Source of the DNA: SVEL01 sp017381055
Lineage (GTDB): Bacteria > Bacillota > Clostridia > Lachnospirales > Lachnospiraceae
Reading direction: 5' to 3'
DNA length: 64,000 nt
NCBI GenBank assembly: GCA_036307185.1
Contig: JAXJYC010000063.1
Location: 1-64,000, forward strand
In this document: positions 25,485-35,600 of the stretch, piece by piece
Layout of the letters: the number at the start of each line of letters is the position of its first letter
How positions within the stretch are numbered: the stretch's first letter is position 1
Notes under the pieces: model-generated
Databases searched by the model: none
What the model saw: only the letters and a program-made list of their open reading frames with translations
What the model was told of the DNA's origin: nothing
Translations under genes and position numbers: made by a program

Positions 25485-27254
25485 ATGATGAAACAGACAA
25501 CAAAGATCGGAAATCCATTATTATTGGGAGCAACAAAATTAAATAAAGGTGTTAATTTTGCCATAGCTGTGAATGGTGATGAGGTGTGCCCTGTATTAAA
25601 AGTGCTTAAAAAAGGCACATATGAGGAAGTTGCAGAACTTGTCTTTGACGAAAGTATGCGATTTGGTGATATATATGCTATGGAAGTTGCAGATTTTGAT
25701 ATAAAGAAATATGACTATATGTATATGTGTGGTGAGAAACCATTTACAGATAAATATGCAAAGGTTATAAATCATAGAGAACAGTTTGGCGTGGGCTCTG
25801 TTAGAACATACAGTGTGTACGAAGATAAGTATGTGTGGAATGAGAAGAAGTCGACAGTGACATTTGATGACGCTATTATATATCGTATGCATGTTAGAAG
25901 CTTTACTGCTCATAAGAGCTCGGGAACTAGATATAAAGGAACGTTTAAGGGTATTGTGAGCAAGCTACCATATCTTAAGGATTTGGGAATAAATGTAATT
26001 GAACTTATGCCAGCATATGATTTTGATGAGGTTAAAAGTGCAGCATTAAAGGATGATGCTATTAACTATTGGGGATATAGTGATGGACATTATTTTGCTC
26101 CTAAGGCGGCCTATGCTTCAAAACCAAAGGAAGTAAGTCGAGAGTTTAAAGAAATGGTACAAGCTATACATAACGCAGGTATGGAACTTGTTATGGAGTT
26201 TCATTTTGTGGAGGATATGAAGCCACAGATGATTATGGATTGTATAAGATATTGGGTTATGGAGTATCATATTGATGGAGTTCATATGAATATCAATACA
26301 GTTCCTGTAAATATGTTAAAATCTGATCCATTGCTTGCAAATATTAAGATTATTGGAGACAGATGGGAACTTGTAAGTGAAAATTATAATCCTACTAATA
26401 AGAAGAATAATCTTGCTATATGTCATGATGGATTTATGTGTACAATGAGAAGATTCTTAAAGGGTGATGAGGGACTTGTATATGAGATGTCATCAAGACT
26501 TAAGGAAAATCCAAAGGATGCAGCGTTTATCAATTACGTATCATCTCACAATAGCTTTACTTTAATGGATAGTGTTTCCTATGATAGAAAGCATAATGAG
26601 GCTAACGGTGAAAATAATCAGGATGGAAGCAATTTAAATTATAGTTGGAATTGTGGAGTAGAAGGTCCTACAAGAAAGAAAAAGGTTGTAGAGCTAAGAA
26701 GAAAACAGATTAAGAATGCGTTGTCTATGCTTTTCTTAAGTCAAGGAACACCATTGCTTATGGCTGGAGATGAGATGGGTAAGACATGCGAAGGTAATAA
26801 TAACCCATATTGCATAGATGGAGATACTAATTATATTAATTGGAATGATTTAAAGAAAAATAAGCATATATTTGAATTTGTTAAGTTTATTATAGAGTTT
26901 AGAAGAGCTCATAAGATTTTGCATTTGCCAGAGGAACCAAGGATGATGGATTATTTATCTAAGGGATGTCCAGACCTTTCTATTCATGGAGTAGAACCTT
27001 GGAGACCAGATTTTAATTATGTTAGTAGATGCTTTGGTATGCTTTATAATGAGGCTTATGATGATAAGCGTGGCAAAATGTATATTATGTTCAATATGTA
27101 TTGGGAGTCACAGGAGTTTAATATACCAGCTTCAGAGAAAAAGATGAAGTGGAAGCTTGAGTTTTCTACTGCAGATGAAGGTATGAAGGAAGGGATAGTT
27201 GGCCGAGTGTTTAATATGGCACCAAGGTCTATTGCTGTACTTAGAGAGGTGTAA
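25485..27254 (+). CDS. GlgX-like GH13 protein with replaced catalytic residues (probable pseudoenzyme)
   Basis: The 589-aa protein is built like bacterial glycogen-debranching enzymes: an N-terminal beta domain, then a GH13 barrel with HMRSFTAHKSSG, VIELMPAYDF, YWGYSDGHYFAP and NEANGENNQDGSNLNYSWN. The three catalytic positions are changed. The nucleophile Asp of the FRFD motif is Asn269 (DGVHMN), the acid/base Glu of AEPW is Asp292 (GDRW), and the transition-state Asp of AHDGF is Asn356 (SHNSF). The fold is otherwise intact and the frame is open, so this looks like a selected non-hydrolytic protein, perhaps glucan-binding or regulatory, rather than a decaying gene. It is followed within 3 bp by a HAD phosphatase. 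Confidence 0.85.
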   Translation: MMKQTTKIGNPLLLGATKLNKGVNFAIAVNGDEVCPVLKVLKKGTYEEVAELVFDESMRFGDIYAMEVADFDIKKYDYMYMCGEKPFTDKYAKVINHREQFGVGSVRTYSVYEDKYVWNEKKSTVTFDDAIIYRMHVRSFTAHKSSGTRYKGTFKGIVSKLPYLKDLGINVIELMPAYDFDEVKSAALKDDAINYWGYSDGHYFAPKAAYASKPKEVSREFKEMVQAIHNAGMELVMEFHFVEDMKPQMIMDCIRYWVMEYHIDGVHMNINTVPVNMLKSDPLLANIKIIGDRWELVSENYNPTNKKNNLAICHDGFMCTMRRFLKGDEGLVYEMSSRLKENPKDAAFINYVSSHNSFTLMDSVSYDRKHNEANGENNQDGSNLNYSWNCGVEGPTRKKKVVELRRKQIKNALSMLFLSQGTPLLMAGDEMGKTCEGNNNPYCIDGDTNYINWNDLKKNKHIFEFVKFIIEFRRAHKILHLPEEPRMMDYLSKGCPDLSIHGVEPWRPDFNYVSRCFGMLYNEAYDDKRGKMYIMFNMYWESQEFNIPASEKKMKWKLEFSTADEGMKEGIVGRVFNMAPRSIAVLREV

Positions 27255-27256
27255 GG

Positions 27257-27919
27257 ATGATTGATGGCGTAATATTTGATATGGATGGAATTCTGTTCGA
27301 CACAGAGAGGGTTGTTAATGAGTGTTATGCTGTAGTTGGAGCAGAATATGGTATAAAAGATATTGATTATATTATTAACAGTTGTATCGGAGTAAGCACT
27401 GTTGAGACTAAGGCATTTTGTCGTAAGGTGTTGGGAGAAGAATTTCCAGTAGATGAGATGTATGAGAAGATAAGAGAAATGGTCAATGTAAGGTTGGCAG
27501 AAGGTGGAATGCCGGTAAAACCAGGTGTTTATCTTATGCTAGAATACCTAAAAACCAATAGATATCAAGTGGGATTAGCGTCCTCATCTTCTAGAAGAAG
27601 CATTATGCATCATATAGAAGCGGCTAATATGACAGAGTATTTTTCGGTTATAGTGGCTGGAGATGAAGTTGAAAAGGGAAAGCCGGAGCCTGATATATAT
27701 CTTAAGGCTTTAGAAAAGATGAATCTTAAGGGGAAGACAGTTATTGCTTTTGAGGATTCTCCTAATGGCTTAAAGTCTGCTACTAGAGCAGGTATAAATG
27801 CTATAATGATTCCAGATCAGATACCATATAGTGAGGAATTAAAACCATACGTCTTTGAACGCTTTAATTCTATGACAGCAGCATTAGAAGCGTTAAAAAA
27901 GGGAGAAATAAGACCTTAA
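27257..27919 (+). CDS. HAD-family phosphatase/beta-phosphoglucomutase-like protein
   Basis: The 220-aa protein has HAD motif I (FDMDGILFDTE), motif II (LASSSSRRS), the conserved Lys in KGKPEPDIYLKAL and motif III (FEDSPNGLKSATRAG). The helical cap after motif I marks subfamily I. It may act on a sugar phosphate, which would fit its coupling to the GH13-like gene, but the substrate is not determined. The ribosome site AAGG overlaps the end of the preceding gene. Confidence 0.85.
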   Translation: MIDGVIFDMDGILFDTERVVNECYAVVGAEYGIKDIDYIINSCIGVSTVETKAFCRKVLGEEFPVDEMYEKIREMVNVRLAEGGMPVKPGVYLMLEYLKTNRYQVGLASSSSRRSIMHHIEAANMTEYFSVIVAGDEVEKGKPEPDIYLKALEKMNLKGKTVIAFEDSPNGLKSATRAGINAIMIPDQIPYSEELKPYVFERFNSMTAALEALKKGEIRP

Positions 27920-27946
27920 TAAGTTTATACAAACTTATTAAGGTCT
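27911..27946. terminator. Bidirectional terminator with a perfect 16-bp stem
   Basis: AGACCTTAATAAGTTT pairs fully with AAACTTATTAAGGTCT around the loop ATAC. It contains the stop codons of both convergent genes. Confidence 0.8.
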
Positions 27947-28101
27947 TTGTCGTATTCATAGTCGATTGACTTCAAGCTAGATGTTATAGAATCCTTGTCT
28001 AGATTCATATCTGTACATAAGTCATCTAATGAAGAATAAAAGTCTCTAAGTTTCATGTTTAAGAAGCTTAGTAGCATCATTGGGTCTTTAGGAACTGACA
28101 T
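27925..28101 (-). CDS. DUF4250 domain protein
   Basis: The 58-aa protein begins MSVPKDPMMLLSFLNMKLRD and ends DYEYDKDLNKFV, the full length of the DUF4250 family, which is widespread in Clostridia and of unknown function. The start at 28101 is chosen because AAAAGGAG precedes it; a 14-residue extension does not fit the family. Confidence 0.82.
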   Translation of the reverse strand: MSVPKDPMMLLSFLNMKLRDFYSSLDDLCTDMNLDKDSITSSLKSIDYEYDKDLNKFV

Positions 28102-28276
28102 ATTTAATCTCCTTTTATAATTATATCGGTCACATTCTATCACATATATTGATATATTACAAATATATTCAGATATATATTGAAAGTAACAAGAATATGG
28201 TGTATATTAAAAGTAATGGTTAGAAAAAAGAGGATGCTGTGTTAAATGGTGTGTGTTTAGGTACAAGGAGGTAGCT

Positions 28277-29569
28277 ATGTATAGAGAAATATTAAACCAG
28301 CTAGCTGAGTGGAAGGACAAAGAAAATAGAAAGGTATTGTTATTGTCTGGTGGCAAGGGTGTAGGAAAGAGCTATACTTTATCAGATTTTGGAGCTGGAT
28401 TTTTTGCTAATACATGTATATTTGATTTCAAAGAGCAGGAATATGTAAGATACCTTTTTGAAGGAGAGTTAGATAAAAATGTTATCTTAAAGAAACTTAG
28501 CGTGTCTTGTGGTGAAACACTTGTGCCAGGAGAAACACTGCTTGTTTTTGAAAATGTGGATATGCTTGAAAATTCTAGCGAAATCGTAGCGTATATTTGC
28601 GGACAAATGGAAGAATATCATGTAGCAATTACATTAATGCGCTTGGAAGAAAACTTCTTAAAGGCTAATAGAGAGTTAGAAAATAAGCTTGATATAATCA
28701 ATATTTATCCTCTTAGTTTTAGTGAATTTCTTATAGTCAATAAAGAGAATAGCTTTTGTGATAGAATAGCAAATCAAGCAAAGGAGCCACTGACTAAAAT
28801 GGAATTAGAAAAGCTTGATTATTATATGAAGGTTTATCTTGTGGTAGGTGGTATTCCAAGTGTAGTAAAGGAATTTGTAGAGACTGGAAGTCTTGAACCG
28901 GTTGAAACTATGAAGGCAAAGATTTTGATGGGGATGGTAGAAGAGATAGAAAGTGTTTCACCACCAGTTTTGGCTAAGAAGATAAAGCAGGTTTTTGAAA
29001 GTATTCCGGCTCAGTTAGAAAAGGATAATATGAAGTTCCAGTATGGTATGGTTAAGTTGACTGCCAGAGCTAGAGAATATAAGGAGGCTGTAGAATGGCT
29101 TATTGATAATAAGTTTGTAACACCTCTTTATCGTGTGAAAGAACCGACAGCTCCACTTTTTACTAAGCAAGATGATAAGTCTTTTGAAATGTATGTAAGT
29201 GATATAGGATTGCTAGTATCTATGTTTGGTTTAACTCTTGATGATATAGAAAAAGAGGATTCTCCATTTATGATGAGGGGGCAGGCTCTTATTAAGCAGT
29301 ATATTTATGGAGAGTTACTTCACAATCCTAATGTGAATGATATATATTATTGGATTTCAGAAGCGACTGCGAAAATTGAATTCTTATTCCAAGATTCAGA
29401 TGTTGTTATTCCTATAGAGGTGAATTTGGATTTAAATGAAAAAGCGCAGAGTCTTAAGGTGTATAAGAGTAAGTATAATGTACCTATGGCAGTTAGAATA
29501 TCTAAGGATAAGATGGGAATGACAAAGGATATGCTTACATTGCCGATGTTTTCAATTTGGAATTTATAA
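28277..29569 (+). CDS. AAA ATPase with DUF4143-type C-terminus
   Basis: The 430-aa protein has an N-terminal P-loop (LLSGGKGVGKSYTL), a Walker B-like strand (LLVFENVDML) and IYPLSFSEFL, which is characteristic of the AAA_14 plus DUF4143 family. The C-terminal region has the restriction-nuclease-like motif (EFLFQD followed by PIEVNLD). These proteins are numerous in gut anaerobes and have no agreed function. ACAAGGAGG precedes the ATG at 28277. It is monocistronic and ends at a bidirectional terminator. Confidence 0.82.
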   Translation: MYREILNQLAEWKDKENRKVLLLSGGKGVGKSYTLSDFGAGFFANTCIFDFKEQEYVRYLFEGELDKNVILKKLSVSCGETLVPGETLLVFENVDMLENSSEIVAYICGQMEEYHVAITLMRLEENFLKANRELENKLDIINIYPLSFSEFLIVNKENSFCDRIANQAKEPLTKMELEKLDYYMKVYLVVGGIPSVVKEFVETGSLEPVETMKAKILMGMVEEIESVSPPVLAKKIKQVFESIPAQLEKDNMKFQYGMVKLTARAREYKEAVEWLIDNKFVTPLYRVKEPTAPLFTKQDDKSFEMYVSDIGLLVSMFGLTLDDIEKEDSPFMMRGQALIKQYIYGELLHNPNVNDIYYWISEATAKIEFLFQDSDVVIPIEVNLDLNEKAQSLKVYKSKYNVPMAVRISKDKMGMTKDMLTLPMFSIWNL

Positions 29570-29607
29570 TTGTAAAAAGAAGCTTGTATAGAAACTTTGA
29601 TTGATAA

Positions 29608-29646
29608 CAAATAAGGCGACAGGATTGAACCTGTCGCCTTATTTTT
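29608..29646. terminator. Bidirectional terminator between the AAA ATPase and citrate synthase genes
   Basis: AATAAGGCGACAGG and CCTGTCGCCTTATT form a strong stem with a five-base loop, flanked by A and T tracts. Confidence 0.9.
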
Positions 29647-29670
29647 GATGATTTATGATATAAAATCAAT

Positions 29671-31032
29671 TTATCTATCGTTAATATGTGTGTATGGAAC
29701 GTGAGGTGCAACATTCATATATGCTGGACGAATAATCTTACCAGCGTTAATAAGTTCCTCAATACGATGTGCGCTCCAACCTGATATACGAGAAATAGCA
29801 AATATAGGTGTATATAACTCTGTTGGAAGACCAAGCATGCTATATACGAAACCGCTGTAGAAGTCTACATTGGCACTTACGCCCTTGTACATCTTTCTTT
29901 TTGCTGAGATAACTTCAGGAGCAAGACGCTCAACAGCAGAGTAGAGGGCAAATTCCTTATGCATTCCCTTTTCTTCTGAAAGACTTTCTACAAAGCTCTT
30001 TAAAATCTTTGCTCTAGGATCAGATAATGAGTAAACAGCATGACCCATACCATAGATTAAGCCGGATTTATCAAAAGCTTCCTTGTTAAGAAGTTTGTTA
30101 AGATAATCCTTAACTTCATCTTCATCTTCCCAATTCTTAATATTTACTTTCATATCTTCAAACATCTGAACAACCTTGATGTTAGCACCACCATGCTTTG
30201 GTCCCTTGAGAGAACCTAAAGAAGCAGCAACTGTTGAATATGTATCAGTTCCAGATGATGAAACAACGTGATTTGTAAATGTTGAGTTATTACCGCCACC
30301 GTGCTCAGCATGGATAATAAGAGCGATGTCTAAAATCTTTGCTTCAAGTGGTGTGTACTTCTGATCTGGGCGAAGAGTATATAAAATATTCTCAGCTGTA
30401 GATAAATTTGGATCAGGAGTATGGATAATTAAACTCTCGCCATCGTGAAAGTGCTTATATGTTCTGTAGCCATATACTGAAAGTAATGGGAATAAAGATA
30501 TAAGCTGAAGACTCTGGCGAAGTACATTAGGTATAGAAATATCGTCTGCTGATTCATCGTAAGAATAGAGAGTAAGTACGCTTCTAGCTAATGTGTTCAT
30601 CATATCACGGCTAGGAGCCTTCATAATGATATCTCTAACAAAGCTTGTTGGTAATGTACGATACTTTGCAAGTATCTGGTTGAAGTTTGTAAGCTCCTCC
30701 TTAGTTGGTAACTTACCAAAGAGAAGAAGATATGTAACTTCTTCAAAGCCAAAACGGTCATCCTTTATAAAACCATCTACTAAGTCATATAAATCGTAGC
30801 CTCTGTAATAGAGGTGTCCCTCAGTAGGTGTTGAAACTCCATCCTTGGTAATATATGCCTCGATTTCACCTACTTCAGTAAGTCCGGTGAGAACGCCGTG
30901 GCCATTTAAGTCTCTAAGACCGCGCTTTACTTCGTACTTGTCATATAAAGCTGGGTCAATAGTACTTTCTTGACATTTGTTTGCAAGTGCCAAGATATCA
31001 GGTGTAATCTCTGAATAATTAATATCTGACAT
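29671..31032 (-). CDS. gltA: Citrate synthase
   Basis: The 453-aa enzyme condenses acetyl-CoA with oxaloacetate. Active-site regions are visible: LIIHAEHGGGNNSTFTNHVV (catalytic His), PKHGGANIKV, GMGHAVYSLSDPRA (second His) and VDFYSGFVYSMLGLP (Asp). The length and N-terminal extension match the form common in Lachnospiraceae. No aconitase or isocitrate dehydrogenase is adjacent. GGAGG precedes the ATG. The leader contains a 13-bp inverted repeat. Confidence 0.92.
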   Translation of the reverse strand: MSDINYSEITPDILALANKCQESTIDPALYDKYEVKRGLRDLNGHGVLTGLTEVGEIEAYITKDGVSTPTEGHLYYRGYDLYDLVDGFIKDDRFGFEEVTYLLLFGKLPTKEELTNFNQILAKYRTLPTSFVRDIIMKAPSRDMMNTLARSVLTLYSYDESADDISIPNVLRQSLQLISLFPLLSVYGYRTYKHFHDGESLIIHTPDPNLSTAENILYTLRPDQKYTPLEAKILDIALIIHAEHGGGNNSTFTNHVVSSSGTDTYSTVAASLGSLKGPKHGGANIKVVQMFEDMKVNIKNWEDEDEVKDYLNKLLNKEAFDKSGLIYGMGHAVYSLSDPRAKILKSFVESLSEEKGMHKEFALYSAVERLAPEVISAKRKMYKGVSANVDFYSGFVYSMLGLPTELYTPIFAISRISGWSAHRIEELINAGKIIRPAYMNVAPHVPYTHINDR

Positions 31033-31053
31033 GTAAAACCTCCTCCTATTATT

Positions 31054-31099
31054 TGTTTGTTTAAATATATCTACCCTAGATTACCAATTTAAACAAACA
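31054..31099. promoter_or_regulatory. Inverted repeat in the citrate synthase leader
   Basis: TGTTTGTTTAAAT (31054-31066) and ATTTAAACAAACA (31087-31099) are perfect 13-bp arms with a 20-bp spacer, just upstream of the ribosome binding site. It could be an operator or an mRNA stem-loop. The regulator is unknown. Confidence 0.5.
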
Positions 31100-31280
31100 C
31101 ATCAGTATTGTAAGTTTACCACAATGTGAAGGAAGTCACAAGCAAAACTAAAAAAACACGGTAAATTCATATTTTGTGTGGAGTTATTTTGGAAAATGTG
31201 ATATACTTAATCTATATGTTTTTTGTTATTAATGATAGCAGATTTGTTTATTATATAACAATAGTACGGAGGTAGAACAA

Positions 31281-32606
31281 GTGGATTTATTTGAATATAT
31301 GAGAAGTAGCAATATGGATAAAGAGTCTCCACTTGCGTCTAGACTTAGACCTGCGACTTTGGAGGAGGTTGCAGGACAGAAGCATATTATTGGCAAGGAT
31401 AAGCTTTTGTATAGAGCTATCAAGGCAGACAAGATAAGTTCTGTTATATTTTATGGTCCTCCAGGAACAGGAAAAACTACATTGGCTAAAGTTATAGCTA
31501 ATACAACTAGTGCTGAATTTAAGCAGATTAATGCAACTATTGCAAATAAAAAGGATATGGAAGAAGTTGTGGAAGGGGCAAAAGCTTCTTTAGGTATGTA
31601 TGGCAAGAAGACTATTTTATTCATTGATGAGATTCATCGATTTAATAAGAGTCAGCAGGATTACTTGTTGCCATTTGTTGAAGATGGTACCTTGATTTTG
31701 ATTGGAGCAACTACAGAGAATCCATATTTTGAAGTGAATAACGCTCTTATTTCTAGATCTATTATATTCGAGCTAAAGCCTTTAGATAGGGGGGATATAA
31801 AGGAGCTTATATATAGAGCTGTCAATGATGATAAAAAGGGAATGGGGTCATACGGAGCAGTTATAGATGAAACAGCGGCAGATTTCCTTGCAGATATATG
31901 TGGTGGAGACGCAAGAATGGCGCTTAATGCAGTAGAACTGGGTATTCTTACTACAGATAGAGGCGATGACGGCAAGATACATATTACATTAGAGGTAGCT
32001 GAGCAGTGTATACAAAAGAGAGCTGCAAGATACGATAAAGATGGGGATAATCACTATGACACTGTTTCTGCCTTTATTAAGAGCATGCGTGGATCCGATG
32101 TTGATGCGGCACTTTATTATCTTGCTAGAATGCTTTATGCAGGAGAAAGTGTGACATTCATTGCAAGAAGGATAATTATATGTGCTTCGGAAGATGTGGG
32201 ATTGGCGGATCCGCAAGCATTAGTTGTGGCAAATGCTGCGGCTCAGGCGGTGCATAATATAGGTATGCCGGAGGCGAGAATAGTTTTAGCACAGGCAGTA
32301 GCTTATGTTGCATCGGCACCAAAAAGTAATGCGGTATATAAAGCTATAGATGAAGCACTTATGTATGTTAAGAATAATCCAGCAGGACCAATTCCGGCAC
32401 ATTTGCAGGATGCACATTATAAAGGTGCAGCAAAGCTTGGTCATGGTCTTAACTATAAGTATGCCCATGACTATAAGAATCATTATGTGGCGCAGCAGTA
32501 TATGCCAGATGGAATGGAAGATGTAAGTTTTTATAGACCAACAGAAAATGGATATGAGGCTGATATTATTAAACATTTAGAGAGAATACGAAAGGAAGCA
32601 GAGTAG
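31281..32606 (+). CDS. rarA: Replication-associated recombination protein A (RarA/MgsA)
   Basis: The 441-aa clamp-loader-like AAA+ ATPase acts at stalled replication forks. It has PLASRLRPATLEEVAGQKH, Walker A (FYGPPGTGKTTLAKV), Walker B (ILFIDEIHRFNKSQQD), sensor 1 (IGATTENPYFEVNNAL) and the C-terminal tetramerisation domain (ASEDVGLADPQAL, YKYAHDY). The start is GTG at 31281 behind ACGGAGG. It is followed by only 4 bp before the DUF5717-like gene. Confidence 0.94.
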   Translation: MDLFEYMRSSNMDKESPLASRLRPATLEEVAGQKHIIGKDKLLYRAIKADKISSVIFYGPPGTGKTTLAKVIANTTSAEFKQINATIANKKDMEEVVEGAKASLGMYGKKTILFIDEIHRFNKSQQDYLLPFVEDGTLILIGATTENPYFEVNNALISRSIIFELKPLDRGDIKELIYRAVNDDKKGMGSYGAVIDETAADFLADICGGDARMALNAVELGILTTDRGDDGKIHITLEVAEQCIQKRAARYDKDGDNHYDTVSAFIKSMRGSDVDAALYYLARMLYAGESVTFIARRIIICASEDVGLADPQALVVANAAAQAVHNIGMPEARIVLAQAVAYVASAPKSNAVYKAIDEALMYVKNNPAGPIPAHLQDAHYKGAAKLGHGLNYKYAHDYKNHYVAQQYMPDGMEDVSFYRPTENGYEADIIKHLERIRKEAE

Positions 32607-32610
32607 ACAG

Positions 32611-35600
32611 ATGAGGGAAACGATTGAAAAACTGGCTAGAGGCGTAATTGAATATGATTTACCTGTTTTAGAAGCATCTGTTTCTGAAATTGATAAAAAG
32701 GTTCGTTCTGAGAAGGCCTTTAGAAGTAGCTTTACCGTATTTTCTAGCAACGGGATGAGTCTTAAGGGGTTTGTATATTCAACTAATGAAAATATTATTA
32801 TTGAAGATAAAACTTTTAGTGGAAATAAACAGGAGATTAATTTTTCTGTAGCTACAGAATATATTAATGATGGCGATGAAGTAGTTGGTGAGATTTATGT
32901 GGTAAGTAATGGTGGGGAACTATCTATACCAGTTAAGATTAAAGTGGAATCAGTTAGTTATACTACTTCTATTGGAGAACTTAAAAATTTATTTCATTTT
33001 GCAAATTTAGTTCAAATGAATTATGACGAGGCATTAAACATATTTAAGTCTGATGATTTTGCTCATATTTTTTTACAGGATGACTTTTATCTTTTATCTA
33101 TGTATGAGGGTTTGAAAAAGTCAAAGTCTATTAATATTGCTATGGAAGAATTTCTTGTGTCAGCAAACAAAAAACAACCTACTAGGATTGCAATATCACA
33201 AAATAATAAGCAATATGATATGGTTACAGAAGATGAGGGAGATACTATCATTATCTCTAAGGAAAACTGGGGCTATATTGAGATAGATATAATTGTTAAA
33301 GATGAATTTATAAGTGTTTCTAAGAATAGAATTACATCAGATGATTTTGCAGGAAGTAATTATGAGTTTGCGTTCCAAATAAAGAAGGATAAGCTTCATG
33401 CGGGAAATAATTATGGAGTTATTGAGTTTGTTACAAAAACACAAAGGGAAAGACTTGTAATAAGCGCTATAAGACCAAGTACTGGGGATGATATAAATAA
33501 ACAATATGATGTGAGTATAAGAGATATATATAGAAAATATATTGATTTTAGAGTTCACCGTATAGATATGGATAAGTGGGCCGATGATACCTTAGATATA
33601 ATAGAGCGAATGAGAAGTACTAGCGATAAATCAGTTTTTTTAAAGCTTTTACAGGCTCAGGTGTGTGTTTCTAAGGGAATGGAGAAGGATGCGTCTTGGT
33701 TATTAGAAAGCGCAGCGGAAGAATTATTTGAAAATGGTAATAGAGATACAGAGCTCTATTGTTATTATCTATATGTTAGAACTATACAGAAGAGAAATCC
33801 AGATTTTACAGAGGAAATGATAGAAAAGATAAAGCAAATCTATGCAACACGCAATGATAGCTGGATGATTTTATGGATTTTATTTTATCTGGATGAAAGC
33901 TATGATAATAATTTAAGTATTAAGCTTGCCAGAATAAAAGAAAAATTTTTACAGGGAATGAGTTCACCTATAATGTATTACGAGGCTGCGACTATTTTTA
34001 TTGAATCACCAGAATTTTTAAGAGTTTTGGATAGTTTTGAGTTACAGGTGTTGAATTTTGCTAGTAGAGAAGGAATTATTTCTAAACAGCTTGCTATTCA
34101 GGTAGCAGAGCTAGCTATGACAGTAAAGACATTCAATAAATTGTTATTTTCTATACTAGCGGAATTATATGATATGTATGGAACGAAGCATATTTTGTCT
34201 GCAATAGTTAGTATGCTTATTAAAGGAAATAAGACAGAGAGTAAATATTTCTTCTGGTATGAAGAGGCTGTAAATGAGGAGATTAAGCTTACAAGCTTAT
34301 ATGAATACTTTATGTATAGCTTACCAGATGATTATAATAGACCATTACCGCAGCTTGTAACTTTGTATTTTGGCTACAATAGTGGAATATCTAATGATAA
34401 GCTTGCAGTGGTTTATGAAAATGTAATCAGATATAAGGATGAGCAGGAGCAGATTTATAGATCAAATCAAAGTCAGATGGAGAGATTCGCATCTAAAAGT
34501 TTAGAGGCGGGTCTTATAGACGAGCATTATGCATCTGTTTATGAGGAAGTATTAAAAAAGGCTATGATTACCAATGAGACAGCGGTAATGTTGCCGAAAC
34601 TGTTAAATACTTACCTTGTTGAAGTAGGACAAGACAATATTAAAGAAATTGAGATTGTTCACAAAGAGACTAAAGAAAGCAAAATTTATCCAGTTGTTAA
34701 TCATAAAGCTTATGTTCAGATATATACAGAGGATGCGGCTGTTATTTTTGTCGATGTAAAAGGCGTTAGATATGGCAAATCAGTGAAATATTCGCTTAAA
34801 AAGTTGTTAGATATGGAGCAGTATTTAGATTTGTGTTTTGAGATGAAGCCAGATGATGGTTTGCTTATTCTATATACAGCTGATAGATATTTGAAGTACA
34901 GAAAACAGCCGGATAAGGCCATTGGCGTATTGAGAGATTTAGTTAAGCTAGATAATGTAAAGCCAGAGTACAAGATATATGTGGAAAGGGAGATTATCAA
35001 TTATTATTCTTCTAATTATGATTTTGATATTGTAGATGAATATTTGATGGTAGTTGATGGCGATAGTCTGCTTACAAAATCAAGAATTAAGCTTATAGAG
35101 CTTATGATAATGCGTGGAATGTATGAGCGAGCTTATGAGTTTATGAAGAAATATGGATATTCTATCATTGACCCAGCTAGAGTGCTTAGATGTGGCTCTA
35201 AACTTATTGAGAGCAAGGAATTCGAAAAAGATGAATTGCTTGTTGATATGGTTATGTATGCATATCGAAAAGGTAAGTATAATGAGAATGTCTTAAAGTA
35301 TTTAGGTGCATATTTTGAAGGTGCTACAAAGGAATTGTATGACTTGTGGAGTTCTTGTAATGCATATGATTATGCTAATAGAAAGTTAGAGGAAAATCTT
35401 ATTGCTAGCATTCTATTTACAGGAGCTAAGGCAGCTCATATAGGTGCTGTATATGAAATGTATCAGTCAAAGGGTGCAAGTGAGAAGATCAGAAGAGCAT
35501 ATCTGTTCACTAAGGCGTATGAGTATTTTGTTAAAGAACAGGTAGTTGATGAAAGCTTATTTAAGTATATAGAAAAAGATATATATTTGGATAATCCTAT

